A stretch of 64,000 nt of DNA from Nostoc sp. C052. Its GTDB lineage: Bacteria > Cyanobacteriota > Cyanobacteriia > Cyanobacteriales > Nostocaceae. The notes below the pieces were generated by a model that was not told the origin of the DNA, did not search any database, and worked only from the letters and a program-made list of their open reading frames with translations. Below, piece after piece: positions 53,432 through 61,399 of this stretch (position 1 is its first letter; each line of letters opens with the position of its first letter). Location: positions 806,001 through 870,000 of the forward strand of contig NZ_CP040272.1 in the NCBI RefSeq assembly GCF_013393905.1, read 5' to 3'. Both the position numbers and the translations under genes were made by a program.

Positions 53432-53713
53432 CTAATTGGCTAAATATTTACGCAACATTTGCTCCAACTGCTGCACACTAGCACGAGGAGAAGGACGTGG
53501 CAATAATTTCTCACTCCCCTCCGCGTCCTCTGCGCCTCTGTGGTTCGATAAATAAAGTACCGGCACTTCATACTCATACGCAGCAAACCATTCTTCACGA
53601 GTCGTAATATCTCTAACTTCCAACTCGAAACTGAGATTTTGGATTTGTTCTAGCTTTTCTTGCAAGCCTTCACATAAATGACAGTCGGGTTTACTGTATA
53701 AGATTAATCGCAT
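53432..53713 (-). CDS. glutaredoxin family protein
   Basis: Thiol-disulfide oxidoreductase fold, 93 residues: LILYSKPDCHLCEGLQEKLE (active-site CHLC), VRDITTREEWFAAYEYEVPVLYL (cis-Pro loop), then a C-terminal helix SVQQLEQMLRKY. Between them the segment NHRGAEDAEGSEK is translated from a CTCTGCGCCTCTGTGGTTCG repeat (53515-53551), a sequence type normally seen between genes in Nostoc. The fold core is otherwise intact. Confidence 0.85.
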   Translation of the reverse strand: MRLILYSKPDCHLCEGLQEKLEQIQNLSFELEVRDITTREEWFAAYEYEVPVLYLSNHRGAEDAEGSEKLLPRPSPRASVQQLEQMLRKYLAN

Positions 53714-53785
53714 TTGAGTTGTGGTAAGAAGTTATAAGTTTAGAATAACTAACCGCAAAGGCGCAAAGGGCGCGAAGGAAGAGAG

Positions 53786-53974
53786 ATGACAAGAGAAGGG
53801 TTTGATGTGGGTGAGTATGTTGATCAAATGGGGTTGTTGTTGGATTTAAAGATCGCAGATGAGTATCGTGATGGGGTGGTGGTAAATTTTGAGAGAATTA
53901 GGGCGATCGCTAATCTTGTAAATTCTTTTGCTTTACCAGAAGATGTTGAAGTTGCACCAGTTTTTGAACCATGA
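53786..53974 (+). CDS. AtzG-like small subunit (DUF4089)
   Basis: 62-residue protein whose family is a GatC-like partner of AtzE amidohydrolases. Seen: EYVDQMGLLLDLKIADEYRD, cited in part, GVVVNFERIRAIANLVNSFA and the ending EVAPVFEP, all typical. The stop overlaps the amidase start (ATGA), so the two are translationally coupled. Just upstream is an AAAGGCGCAAAGGGCGCGAAGG repeat which, with GAAGGAAGAGAG, probably also supplies the ribosome site. Confidence 0.9.
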   Translation: MTREGFDVGEYVDQMGLLLDLKIADEYRDGVVVNFERIRAIANLVNSFALPEDVEVAPVFEP

Positions 53975-55350
53975 ATGATGCTGTATCAATAGCTGCTGCT
54001 GTGCGTGAAGGCAAAGTTAGCGCAGTGGAAGTTACTAAGGCGGCGTTAGCAGAAATCGCAGCAGGGGATAATCAACTCAACTGTTTTACGGCTGTGACTG
54101 CTGAGACAGCTTTCAGGGATGCAGCACGCATTGATAGAGAAATTGCCCAAGGTAATCATCCTGGAATACTTGCTGGTGTACCATTTGCGGTGAAAAATCT
54201 CTTTGATATTGCTGGGTTAACGACTCTGGCGGGATCAAAAATCAATGCAGAAAACCTACCAGCAAGCCTTGACGCAGCCGCAGTAGCCAAGCTGAAAGAA
54301 GCGGGTGCAATACTAATTGGCGCTTTGAATATGGATGAGTACGCATACGGGTTTGTCACGGAAAACTCTCATTACGGTACTACTCACAACCCCCATGATT
54401 TACAACGAGTTGCTGGTGGTTCATCGGGTGGTTCGGCGGCGGCGGTTGCGGCTGGGTTAGTACCGTTGACATTGGGTTCTGATACTAATGGTTCAATTCG
54501 GGTTCCGGCGGCGTTGTGTGGCGTTTTTGGTTTTAAGCCGACTTATGGAAGGTTATCTCGTGCTGGGGTAGCTTTATTTTCTAGCAGTTTTGACCACATT
54601 GGCCCTTTGGCGCGTTCGGTGCAGGATATTGCTACGGTGTTTGATGTGCTTCAGGGAGAAGACGATCGCGATCCAGTTTGTACTAAGCGTCCGCCTGAAT
54701 TGGTTTTACCACAACTTAAACAAGATATCTCTGATATCAGAATTGCCATTGCAGCTGATTACTTTGTTAAAGGTGCAGAAGCCGAAGCTTTAGCAGCAGT
54801 GCAAAAGGTAGCTGATGCTTTAAATGTCACTGAATACGTAACTATACCAGAAACACACCGCGCCCGTGCAGCAGCCTTTGTGATTACAGCTAGCGAAGGT
54901 GCAAATCTGCATTTGCATCAGTTGCAAAGTCGTCCTGAAGATTTTGATCCAGCAACACGCGATCGCTTTTTGGCTGGGGCGTTAATTCCGAGTAGCTGGT
55001 ATCTCCAAGCACAACGATTTAGACAATGGTATCGCGATCGCGTGCGGGAAGTTTTTCAAAATGTCGATGTCATTCTTGCCCCAACCACACCTATTTCAGC
55101 ACCGCTAATTGGTCAAGAAACCATGATTTTGGATGGCGAAGAAATTCTTGTCCGTCCTCATTTAGGGCTATTTACTCAACCATTATCTTTCATTGGTTTA
55201 CCTGTTTTATCAGTACCAATTAAGCGCCAAAATACCTTACCTTTAGGTGTGCAATTGATTGCAGCACCATATAATGAAGCATTGATTTTACGGGTTGCAG
55301 CTGCGTTAGAGGCGAAGAGTGTAGTTTCAGCAAATATACCAGGCGATTAG
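53971..55350 (+). CDS. AtzE family amidohydrolase
   Basis: Amidase-signature hydrolase. AtzE enzymes are 1-carboxybiuret hydrolases working with AtzG; whether this copy has that substrate is unknown. Catalytic triad: Lys in VPFAVKNLFDIAG (~75), cis-Ser and Ser in the GGSSGGSAAAVAAGLVPL block (~150-175), then GSDTNGSIRVPAALCGVFGF (cited in part) and KPTYGRLSRAG. Translational overlap with the AtzG-like gene supports the pairing. 459 residues. No cyanuric acid hydrolase (AtzD) is nearby, so the role could be general amide or biuret-like nitrogen use. Confidence 0.9.
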   Translation: MNDAVSIAAAVREGKVSAVEVTKAALAEIAAGDNQLNCFTAVTAETAFRDAARIDREIAQGNHPGILAGVPFAVKNLFDIAGLTTLAGSKINAENLPASLDAAAVAKLKEAGAILIGALNMDEYAYGFVTENSHYGTTHNPHDLQRVAGGSSGGSAAAVAAGLVPLTLGSDTNGSIRVPAALCGVFGFKPTYGRLSRAGVALFSSSFDHIGPLARSVQDIATVFDVLQGEDDRDPVCTKRPPELVLPQLKQDISDIRIAIAADYFVKGAEAEALAAVQKVADALNVTEYVTIPETHRARAAAFVITASEGANLHLHQLQSRPEDFDPATRDRFLAGALIPSSWYLQAQRFRQWYRDRVREVFQNVDVILAPTTPISAPLIGQETMILDGEEILVRPHLGLFTQPLSFIGLPVLSVPIKRQNTLPLGVQLIAAPYNEALILRVAAALEAKSVVSANIPGD

Positions 55351-55661
55351 AAATCGCAGCTAAACGAAGTCCGCCTACGCGGACTCAAAGAGTTGAATAG
55401 CTTAACTGTTGCCTTTGTCACCTGCTAGGGAATAAATTTTCAAGCTAATAGCTTAAGTCTGCTGAAGTAGACTGGAGATTTTTGGCGATATTTAGTCATC
55501 TTCAGATGACTTTATCTATGAGGCGGGAATTTTAATTCTCGACGGACAAGTGGTTTCGCGTTAAGTTGACACCAATGCGTCAGGGCAGGCTCCTACGGTG
55601 TGTTTCATCCAAATGAGAACCGCTATGATATTTCAAGGCCAGATCAAATCTAAGTTTATCT
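55351..55661. other. 310-bp non-coding gap
   Basis: Contains GTCCGCCTACGCGGAC (a G/C-rich palindrome near 55370-55385) and a short CATCTTCAGATG-type dyad near 55498-55509. No gene seen. Confidence 0.5.
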
Positions 55662-56288
55662 ATGACCACAAAGCCTTGGGATGCTCAACTTGCTTACAGG
55701 CTAGTTAAACCTTTAAAAGATAGTTGGGTAAACCCTAATCATCTCACTACAGTCAGACTTGTAACTGGGTTAGCGGCTGCCATCGCGATGTCTACAACTG
55801 GCTACACCTATGCAGTTAGCAATGTCATCTGGGCTAACATTGGAGCAGTACTGTTTGCTTTATCCAACTTTCTAGATCATACAGACGGTGAATTAGCCCG
55901 TTTGAGTGGAAAAAGCAGCAAATGGGGACATCAGTATGACCTTGCTAGTGATGCCATCATCCATATTCTTTTGTTTGTTTGTATTGGATGTGGTCTTAGG
56001 GAAGGAAGATTTGGTTGGTGGGCGTTGGTGATGGGTATAGTCTCTGGCGTGTCTGTTGCTTGCATTTTTCATTTGCGAAACCAAATGGAACAGCGTTCAG
56101 GTAAAGAGGCTAACCGTCAACCAAATTTCGCCGGGTTTGATATTGAAGACGTGCTATATTTGTTTCCCATAGTTACCTTACTAAATGGACTAGAGCCGCT
56201 ATTAATAGCAGCGACAATTGGCGCACCAACCTTTGCTGTATGGGTAATTTGGCAATTTCTGGCACTCCCGCAGCCTGAATCAAACTAG
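55662..56288 (+). CDS. CDP-alcohol phosphatidyltransferase family protein
   Basis: Integral membrane enzyme transferring a phosphoalcohol to a lipid or polyol; substrate unknown. The full catalytic signature is DHTDGELARLSGKSSKWG followed by HQYDLASD, i.e. DG-x2-AR-x8-G-x3-D-x3-D, all residues present. About six membrane helices. 208 residues. A stand-alone gene, with no close operon partner. Confidence 0.9.
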   Translation: MTTKPWDAQLAYRLVKPLKDSWVNPNHLTTVRLVTGLAAAIAMSTTGYTYAVSNVIWANIGAVLFALSNFLDHTDGELARLSGKSSKWGHQYDLASDAIIHILLFVCIGCGLREGRFGWWALVMGIVSGVSVACIFHLRNQMEQRSGKEANRQPNFAGFDIEDVLYLFPIVTLLNGLEPLLIAATIGAPTFAVWVIWQFLALPQPESN

Positions 56289-56309
56289 TAACTTCATTTT
56301 GACGGTTAG

Positions 56310-56378
56310 AGAGACGCGATAAATCACCGTCTCTACAAACAATTTATCCATCAATTATTTATTTATTGACAGACTACT
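56310..56378 (-). repeat. full copy of the GAGACG/TCTGTCAATAAATAA repeat
   Basis: Reverse complement of the 17752-17816 element: starts GAGACGCGATAAATCACCGTCTCT and runs to ATTATTTATTTATTGACAG, then ACTACT. Lies between the phosphatidyltransferase and the kinase gene. Confidence 0.75.
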
Positions 56379-56416
56379 ATTACCGCCAAGCGGACTTAAA
56401 AATTAAAAATTAATAA

Positions 56417-57514
56417 ATGTTAAGTCGATTATCTCTTATAAAAGAAGCTATCCATAAACGTGGGGAGACTTATGGGCTAATAGCGATCGCCTTTGCGATC
56501 GTTATAGTGCTGGAATATTTGACACCCCCTGAGTATGTATTTGGCTATCTCTACACAGGGACGATTTTGTTAGCAGATTCCCGCTTGAATCGGAGAGCAG
56601 TTTTGGGGATTACTCTTGCCGCTACAGGGTTAACACTGTTGAATTTGTTTGTCCCAGGAGGAGAAATAATTGCTCTGCCAACGTTGGCAAATAGGTTGAT
56701 TGCAGTATTGGCATTATTAGTAACAGGTTGGTTAAGCGATCGCAACCACCGCAATGAAGAAGCGATCGCTTATACTCAAGCACAATTACGCTCTCAAGAA
56801 CAACTAGCGATTATGCGTGAAGATTTTATCTCTACCCTAACGCATGATTTGAAAACACCCCTATTAGGAGCAATTGAAACACTGAAATACTTTCAAAATG
56901 AGCAATTTGGTGAAATCACGCCTATGCAAGCAAAAGTCCTGCAAACAATGGCTCGTAGTCATCGGAGTACACTGCAATTAGTCCAAACTCTTTTAGATGT
57001 CTACCGCAATGATGCCGAAGGGCTAAAACTCCAGATATCACCCGTTAATTTAGTCACAATAGCAGAGGAGATCATCGCTACCCTGAGTGAACTAGCGAGA
57101 ACACGTCAGGTTTATATTTCTCTGCATTATGGTGAATCAGATTTTCGGAGTTTTCTCTGGGTAAATGGCGATTCTTTACAACTTGGGCGAGTCTTTACCA
57201 ATCTTCTGAGTAATGGCATTAACCATACCCCTCGTGGCGGTAAAGTGGAAGTAGTATTTGAAGGTTATTCTAGCGATCAAGTGGTAAAAATACTCGATAC
57301 TGGTTCCGGCATTACCGAAAAAGAATTACCCCACTTATTTGAGAGGTTTTATCAAGGAAATAGCGATCGCCACGTCTCCGGTTCTGGGCTAGGGCTTTAT
57401 TTGACCAGGCAAATTATTACTGCTCATGGGGGTACAATTTGGGCAGAGAATCGCTCACCACGCGGCGCACTCTTTGGTTTCCGACTCCCTGCTTGTCCAC
57501 CGCCGGGGAGTTGA
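56417..57514 (+). CDS. membrane sensor histidine kinase, partner of the NarL regulator
   Basis: N-terminal three to four hydrophobic helices (~20-110; GLIAIAFAIVIVLEYLTPPE, VLALLVTGWLSDRN), then HisKA with FISTLTHDLKTPLLGAIETL (phospho-acceptor His near residue 146) and HATPase_c with VFTNLLSNGINHTPRGGKVE and GSGLGLYLTRQIITAHGG. No extracytoplasmic domain of size, so it may sense membrane state or light. Separated from the regulator by 89 bp that includes a heptanucleotide repeat. 365 residues, complete. Confidence 0.9.
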   Translation: MLSRLSLIKEAIHKRGETYGLIAIAFAIVIVLEYLTPPEYVFGYLYTGTILLADSRLNRRAVLGITLAATGLTLLNLFVPGGEIIALPTLANRLIAVLALLVTGWLSDRNHRNEEAIAYTQAQLRSQEQLAIMREDFISTLTHDLKTPLLGAIETLKYFQNEQFGEITPMQAKVLQTMARSHRSTLQLVQTLLDVYRNDAEGLKLQISPVNLVTIAEEIIATLSELARTRQVYISLHYGESDFRSFLWVNGDSLQLGRVFTNLLSNGINHTPRGGKVEVVFEGYSSDQVVKILDTGSGITEKELPHLFERFYQGNSDRHVSGSGLGLYLTRQIITAHGGTIWAENRSPRGALFGFRLPACPPPGS

Positions 57515-57526
57515 GGGGAGAAATCA

Positions 57527-57568
57527 ATTAAAAATTAAAAATTAAAAATTAAAAATTAAAAATTAAAG
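57527..57568. repeat. heptanucleotide tandem repeat (ATTAAAA)6
   Basis: Six units of ATTAAAA with a 7-bp period (the last ends ATTAAAG), just downstream of the kinase stop and ahead of the regulator's start. Short tandemly repeated heptanucleotides are characteristic of heterocystous cyanobacteria. Confidence 0.92.
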
Positions 57569-57603
57569 AACTTCTGCCTCCTGCCTCCTGCGCCCAATTA
57601 CTA

Positions 57604-58281
57604 ATGACAACAAAAATCTTACTCGTTGAAGATGATGAATTATTTCGGCTTGGTTTGCGGATGCGGTTGCAACAAGAAACCAGTTTGGAGATTGTCGCAG
57701 AAGCAGAAGATGGGGAACAAGCTGTAGAATTAGCAAATCGCTATCCTCTGGATTTGGTCTTGCTGGATATAGGTTTACCGGGAATTGGCGGGATTGAGGC
57801 TTGTCGCCAAATCAAGCAGAAGCACCCAAGTTTACCAATTCTCGTTTTAACATCTCGTTCTGAAAAGCCCTTGATTTCGCGGTTAATTGCCGCTGGGGCC
57901 CAAGGTTATTGTTTAAAAGGTATTCCTGCTGAGTCTCTGATATTGGCGGTGCGATCTGTTGCAGCAGGCGCTTCTTGGTGGGATCAAACGGCAACCACAG
58001 AAATTAGAGCCGCTTTTGAGGGCAATTCGATGGCGATGCAGTCCGCAAAAATGGAGGAATCCTTAGAAAATCCCTTAACGAAGCGCGAACAAGAAATTTT
58101 GGCACTAGTAGCAGCTGGCAAAAGTAATCAAGAAATTGCTGAAATTCTCTACATTGCCCCTGGTACAGTAAGGGTTCACGTTCACGCTATTTTACAGAAA
58201 CTAGAAGTACGCGATCGCACTCAAGCCGCAGTTTTAGCTATCCAAAAAGGATTAGTAGCACCAGAATTGTTAATTAATTAG
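57604..58281 (+). CDS. NarL/LuxR-family response regulator
   Basis: Receiver domain 1-~120: LLVEDDELFRLGLRMRL, phospho-acceptor Asp in LVLLDIGLPGIGG (~55), Thr/Ser in LVLTSRSE, Lys in YCLKGIP. LuxR helix-turn-helix ~155-220: LTKREQEILALVAAGKSNQE, then IAEILYIAPGTVRVHVHAIL. It is encoded after the membrane kinase on the same strand and probably paired with it. 225 residues. Target genes not identifiable. Confidence 0.92.
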   Translation: MTTKILLVEDDELFRLGLRMRLQQETSLEIVAEAEDGEQAVELANRYPLDLVLLDIGLPGIGGIEACRQIKQKHPSLPILVLTSRSEKPLISRLIAAGAQGYCLKGIPAESLILAVRSVAAGASWWDQTATTEIRAAFEGNSMAMQSAKMEESLENPLTKREQEILALVAAGKSNQEIAEILYIAPGTVRVHVHAILQKLEVRDRTQAAVLAIQKGLVAPELLIN

Positions 58282-58313
58282 ATTTTATCGGGCATTGGGC
58301 ATTGGGTATACAA

Positions 58314-58343
58314 CCTGGATTTCTCACAAGTGAGAAATCCGGG
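58314..58343 (+). terminator. hairpin after the NarL regulator
   Basis: CCTGGATTTCTCA (58314-58326) and TGAGAAATCCGGG (58331-58343), 4-nt loop, one G-T pair; no T-run. Possible terminator. The CysA-type fragment's terminal stop lies within it on the minus strand. Confidence 0.5.
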
Positions 58344-58893
58344 ACAAAAGGCTTGTCAAGCAGAAAAACTCGACACGTAAATCTTTACGGACTTTGGCAT
58401 CGAGCGCGCCAAAGTGTTCATCTAAAAGTAATACACTTGGTTCTACTGCTAGCGCCCTTGCTAAAGCTACCCTCTGTCTTTGACCACCTGATAGTTGTGA
58501 AGGATAGCGATTGCCCAGTCCACTTAATTGCACTAGTTCTAATAACTGTTCTACCCACCCTTTAATTTTATTTGCAGGCGCTTTGCGAATTTCTAACCCA
58601 AAGGCTATATTTTGGCACACGGTCAGATACTTAAATAAAGCAGAGCGCTGAAACACAAACCCAATATTTCGTTCTTGGACGCTTTGGTTTGTTGCATCCT
58701 TACCTGCAATAATAATTCTGCCACTATCTGGTGCTTCTAAACCAGCAATTAAGCGTAGTAAAGTAGACTTACCAGATCCTGATGGCCCCAACAAGGCTAC
58801 GAGTTTGCCACTTTGGATTTCTAAGTTTACCTGATCAACAGCTTTGAAACTTCCGAACTGCTTGGAGATTCCGCTTGACTTCGGGCGGGGCTT
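58324..58893 (-). pseudogene. ABC transporter ATP-binding protein fragment (CysA-type)
   Basis: Truncated at both ends. It reads GISKQFGSFKAVDQVNLEIQ, Walker A LLGPSGSGKSTLLRL, the Q-loop region RNIGFVFQRSALFKYLT, signature SQLSGGQRQRVALARALA and Walker B SVLLLDEHFGALDAK, then breaks off after VRKDLRV, before the H-loop and regulatory domain. Upstream a stop (58894-58896) replaces the normal start. It resembles sulfate/thiosulfate importer ATPases (about 340 residues when complete). Interpreted as a deletion remnant; the flanks carry short inverted repeats. Confidence 0.82.
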
Positions 58894-58899
58894 TTACCA

Positions 58900-59030
58900 T
58901 AGTGCAAAAGTACTGAGTATTCAATCGTCTTTACTCAGCACTCAGTACTGAGTATGGTAAACCTTTAAGTACTACGTAAGGATTCAGGAGTCAGGAGTCA
59001 GAATAAATGAGACAACAAGCCTTGCACATT
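58900..59030. repeat. inverted AGTACTGAGT repeats
   Basis: Around 58912-58970: AGTACTGAGT and ACTCAGTACT within ACCATA ... TATGGT, forming a long imperfect stem. A GATTCAGGAGTCAGGAGTCAG repeat (58981-59000) follows, of the type also seen at 36689. Confidence 0.65.
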
Positions 59031-59037
59031 CCAAGAC

Positions 59038-59439
59038 TTGATAGTTTGGCAGAAAGCACATAAGTTTGTTTTATGTGTATATCAATTTACTGGTCAGTTC
59101 CCTAAATCGGAAATATATGGGCTTACCTCTCAGTTTAGACGAGCAGCAATTTCTATTCCAGCAAATATATCTGTTCGCGGAGCGTCCCGTAGGGAAGGAT
59201 TCAAGAAAAAGGGAGCAACAGACAAAGTACGGTTTATGAACATTGCACAAGGCTCTGTAGAAGAATGCCGCTACTATCTAATTCTTTCAAAAGACCTTGA
59301 CTACGGTGAGGCAGCGCGGTCTTGGGGGTTTCCCCCATGAGCGACTGCCGGTGACACATCAGGATTAATGCTTCAACTTGAGGAAGTTAGTAAATTACTA
59401 ACAGGGTATGCTAATTCCATTCTGAATTCTGACTCCTGA
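59038..59439 (+). pseudogene. four-helix bundle protein (23S rRNA-intervening-sequence type), disrupted by repeats
   Basis: Recognisable core: TFQDLIVWQKAHKFVL, YGLTSQFRRAAISIPANI, GFKKKG, RFMNIAQGSVEECRYYLILSKD, LMLQLEEVSKLLTGYANSIL. Two foreign inserts interrupt it. The segment near 59170-59194 encodes SVRGASRRE and comes from a CGGAGCGTCCCGTAGGGA repeat. 59305-59350 encodes EAARSWGFPP, a TGA stop (59338) and ATA; it is a 45-nt insert of another palindromic repeat. Both are in frame, but the second brings the stop. The start region also seems to have a one-base shift (no in-frame ATG). Confidence 0.82.
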
Positions 59440-59624
59440 ATTCTTACAGTAAGTACTACTACAATTCCAAAGAGCATGACCGAATACTGACTGGTGATGA
59501 CGGAGATTGCCGGGGGTGGTACTGCTGTTGACTCAAAGGCAGCGGGGAGCGGGGGGTTCAGGTTTTATCTATGTACTTTACTTAACTGAAATATACTGTA
59601 TTTTACAGCATAAAACCAAAAATT
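59440..59624. other. short gap before the DUF2252 gene
   Basis: Low-complexity GGGGAGCGGGGGG and AT-rich promoter-like sequence; no gene. Confidence 0.45.
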
Positions 59625-60812
59625 ATGACAAACAATATCATTGACAGAATTCATCACTTTAACCTTGGACGCAACCCAAAATTACTTGAATTAAAATACA
59701 AGGCAATGCGTTCTGATGTTTTTACTTTTTATCGTGGCACATGTCATTTATTTTACGAAGACTTCCCTAAAGATTCCCCACTGAATGCAGCCCCGCCAGT
59801 ATGGATTTGTGGTGACTTGCACCTGGAAAACTTTGGTAGTTATAAAGGTGATAACCGATTAGTTTACTTTGATCTTAATGATTTTGACGAAGCATGTCTT
59901 GCTCCTTGTACCTGGGATGTGGTGAGGTTTATTACCAGTGTGATAGTTGGCTCTCACGCGCTGAAGGTGAATGAATCAGAAGCATTGCATTTAAGCAATT
60001 CCTTTCTTGATGCTTACAGCAATGCTTTAGCTAAAGGTACTGCTAGAAGTGTAGAAAAGGAAACCGCTTCGGGCTTAGTTAAAGATTTATTAAGGAGTTT
60101 AAAAGACCGCCTTCGCCCAGAATTTTTAGATCAGCATACCAAGGAAAAGAAAGGTAAGCGGCACTTAATTATTGACAAGAAACGCGTTATGGAAGCCACA
60201 GAAGCAGAACAGCAAAAAATCACAAAACTCATCTCCAATTGGCACAAATCTACACAAAAAGATGCTAATTTTTATCAAGTTTTAGATGTACAACAGCGAA
60301 TAGCTGGTACAGGTAGTTTAGGGTTAGAACGTTATGCAGTTTTGGTAGAAGGTAAAGGTTCTCCTGATGGCAATTATCTCTTAGATTTGAAGCAAACAAA
60401 AACTTCCTCATTACAACCCTATTTAACACTACCTCAGCCGGATTGGTCGAGTGAATCTGCACGGGTAGTAGCTATCCAACAACGGGTGCAAGGAACCCCA
60501 CCTGCTCTTTTAGGGGTAATAGTTGAGGGGAATAAATCTTATGTTTTGCGAGAGTTGCAGCCAGTACAAGATCGGGTGAGTTTACAGGCGTGGGATGGAA
60601 AACTGGAACGTTTAGAGAAGTTGATGCAGACAATGGGTGAAGTGACAGCGTGGGATCAATTACGCAGTGGCGGTAGACAAGGTTCTGCGATCGCAGATGA
60701 TTTAATCAAGTTTGCTCACTCATCTGATTGGCGTAATCAAATCCTTAAGTATGCAATCAGCACCTCTTTACAAGTAGAACTAGATTACCAAGAATTCTGT
60801 CAAAAATCATGA
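59625..60812 (+). CDS. DUF2252 family protein (kinase-like fold)
   Basis: Function not established; the family has protein-kinase-like ATP-binding signatures. Seen: RSDVFTFYRGTCHLFYEDF, WICGDLHLENFG with the catalytic-loop-like GDxHxxN pattern, and VYFDLNDFDEACLAPCTWD, the metal-binding Asp cluster. C-terminal GEVTAWDQLRSGGRQGSAI. 395 residues, complete, no signal peptide. Monocistronic. Confidence 0.88.
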   Translation: MTNNIIDRIHHFNLGRNPKLLELKYKAMRSDVFTFYRGTCHLFYEDFPKDSPLNAAPPVWICGDLHLENFGSYKGDNRLVYFDLNDFDEACLAPCTWDVVRFITSVIVGSHALKVNESEALHLSNSFLDAYSNALAKGTARSVEKETASGLVKDLLRSLKDRLRPEFLDQHTKEKKGKRHLIIDKKRVMEATEAEQQKITKLISNWHKSTQKDANFYQVLDVQQRIAGTGSLGLERYAVLVEGKGSPDGNYLLDLKQTKTSSLQPYLTLPQPDWSSESARVVAIQQRVQGTPPALLGVIVEGNKSYVLRELQPVQDRVSLQAWDGKLERLEKLMQTMGEVTAWDQLRSGGRQGSAIADDLIKFAHSSDWRNQILKYAISTSLQVELDYQEFCQKS

Positions 60813-60955
60813 TTGTGCAAACTGCCTGCTGAAAAGCAATCGCACTCAGTGACTTTAGTCATGTTTAAGTGGTGACATTTGCTAGATATCTTTTCTTGAT
60901 TATGCAGAATATATTGGCAATATACAAGTTAAGTAAAACAAGGATTAAAGGATAT

Positions 60956-61267
60956 ATGAACCGCTTAAAATCTATTCTTCTTGGTGGTTTATTAGCTTCT
61001 GTTTCAATTGCTGCTCTTTCAACTCATGCTAATGCTTCTGTTGTGAATTTTCGCAATGAACATTTAAATACTAATACTATTGCTTTTAATAACGCTAAAC
61101 TAATTCGTGAGCGTCAATTGCATGAACAGCAGGTTCGTGAACAAAAGGCTCGTGAATTGCGTGAGCGCCAAGCTCGTGAACAAAAGGCCCGTGAATTGCG
61201 TGAGCGCCAAGCTCGTGAACAAAAGGCCCGTGAATTGCGTGAGCGTCAAGCTCGTCTTCATCACTAA
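60956..61267 (+). CDS. small secreted Arg/Glu-rich repeat protein
   Basis: Function unknown. The signal peptide MNRLKSILLGGLLASVSIAA ends near THANA. After a short Asn-rich stretch come about three 13-residue units of QKARELRERQARE type (36-39-bp tandem repeats at DNA level, 61125-61255), then a His-His end. The longer frame from 60869 lacks a ribosome site; AAGGAT precedes the ATG at 60956. A likely helical, highly charged extracytoplasmic peptide. Confidence 0.7.
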   Translation: MNRLKSILLGGLLASVSIAALSTHANASVVNFRNEHLNTNTIAFNNAKLIRERQLHEQQVREQKARELRERQAREQKARELRERQAREQKARELRERQARLHH

Positions 61268-61399
61268 AATTTGAATTTTTACTCGCTCTGCGATCGCCCC
61301 CACCCAATTCTTAGAGGATGCATAGCGATCGCCCGACCCCCAAGCGTGATGGATGCTGACGAACCTCAAAGTCCGCAGCCCAGGGCGACCAGTCAATCG

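Noticed and set aside
61095..61396. minus-strand frames of 70 and 98 codons opposite the repeat peptide
   Set aside because: Their repeats are only the antisense of the Arg/Glu repeat in the plus-strand secreted peptide.
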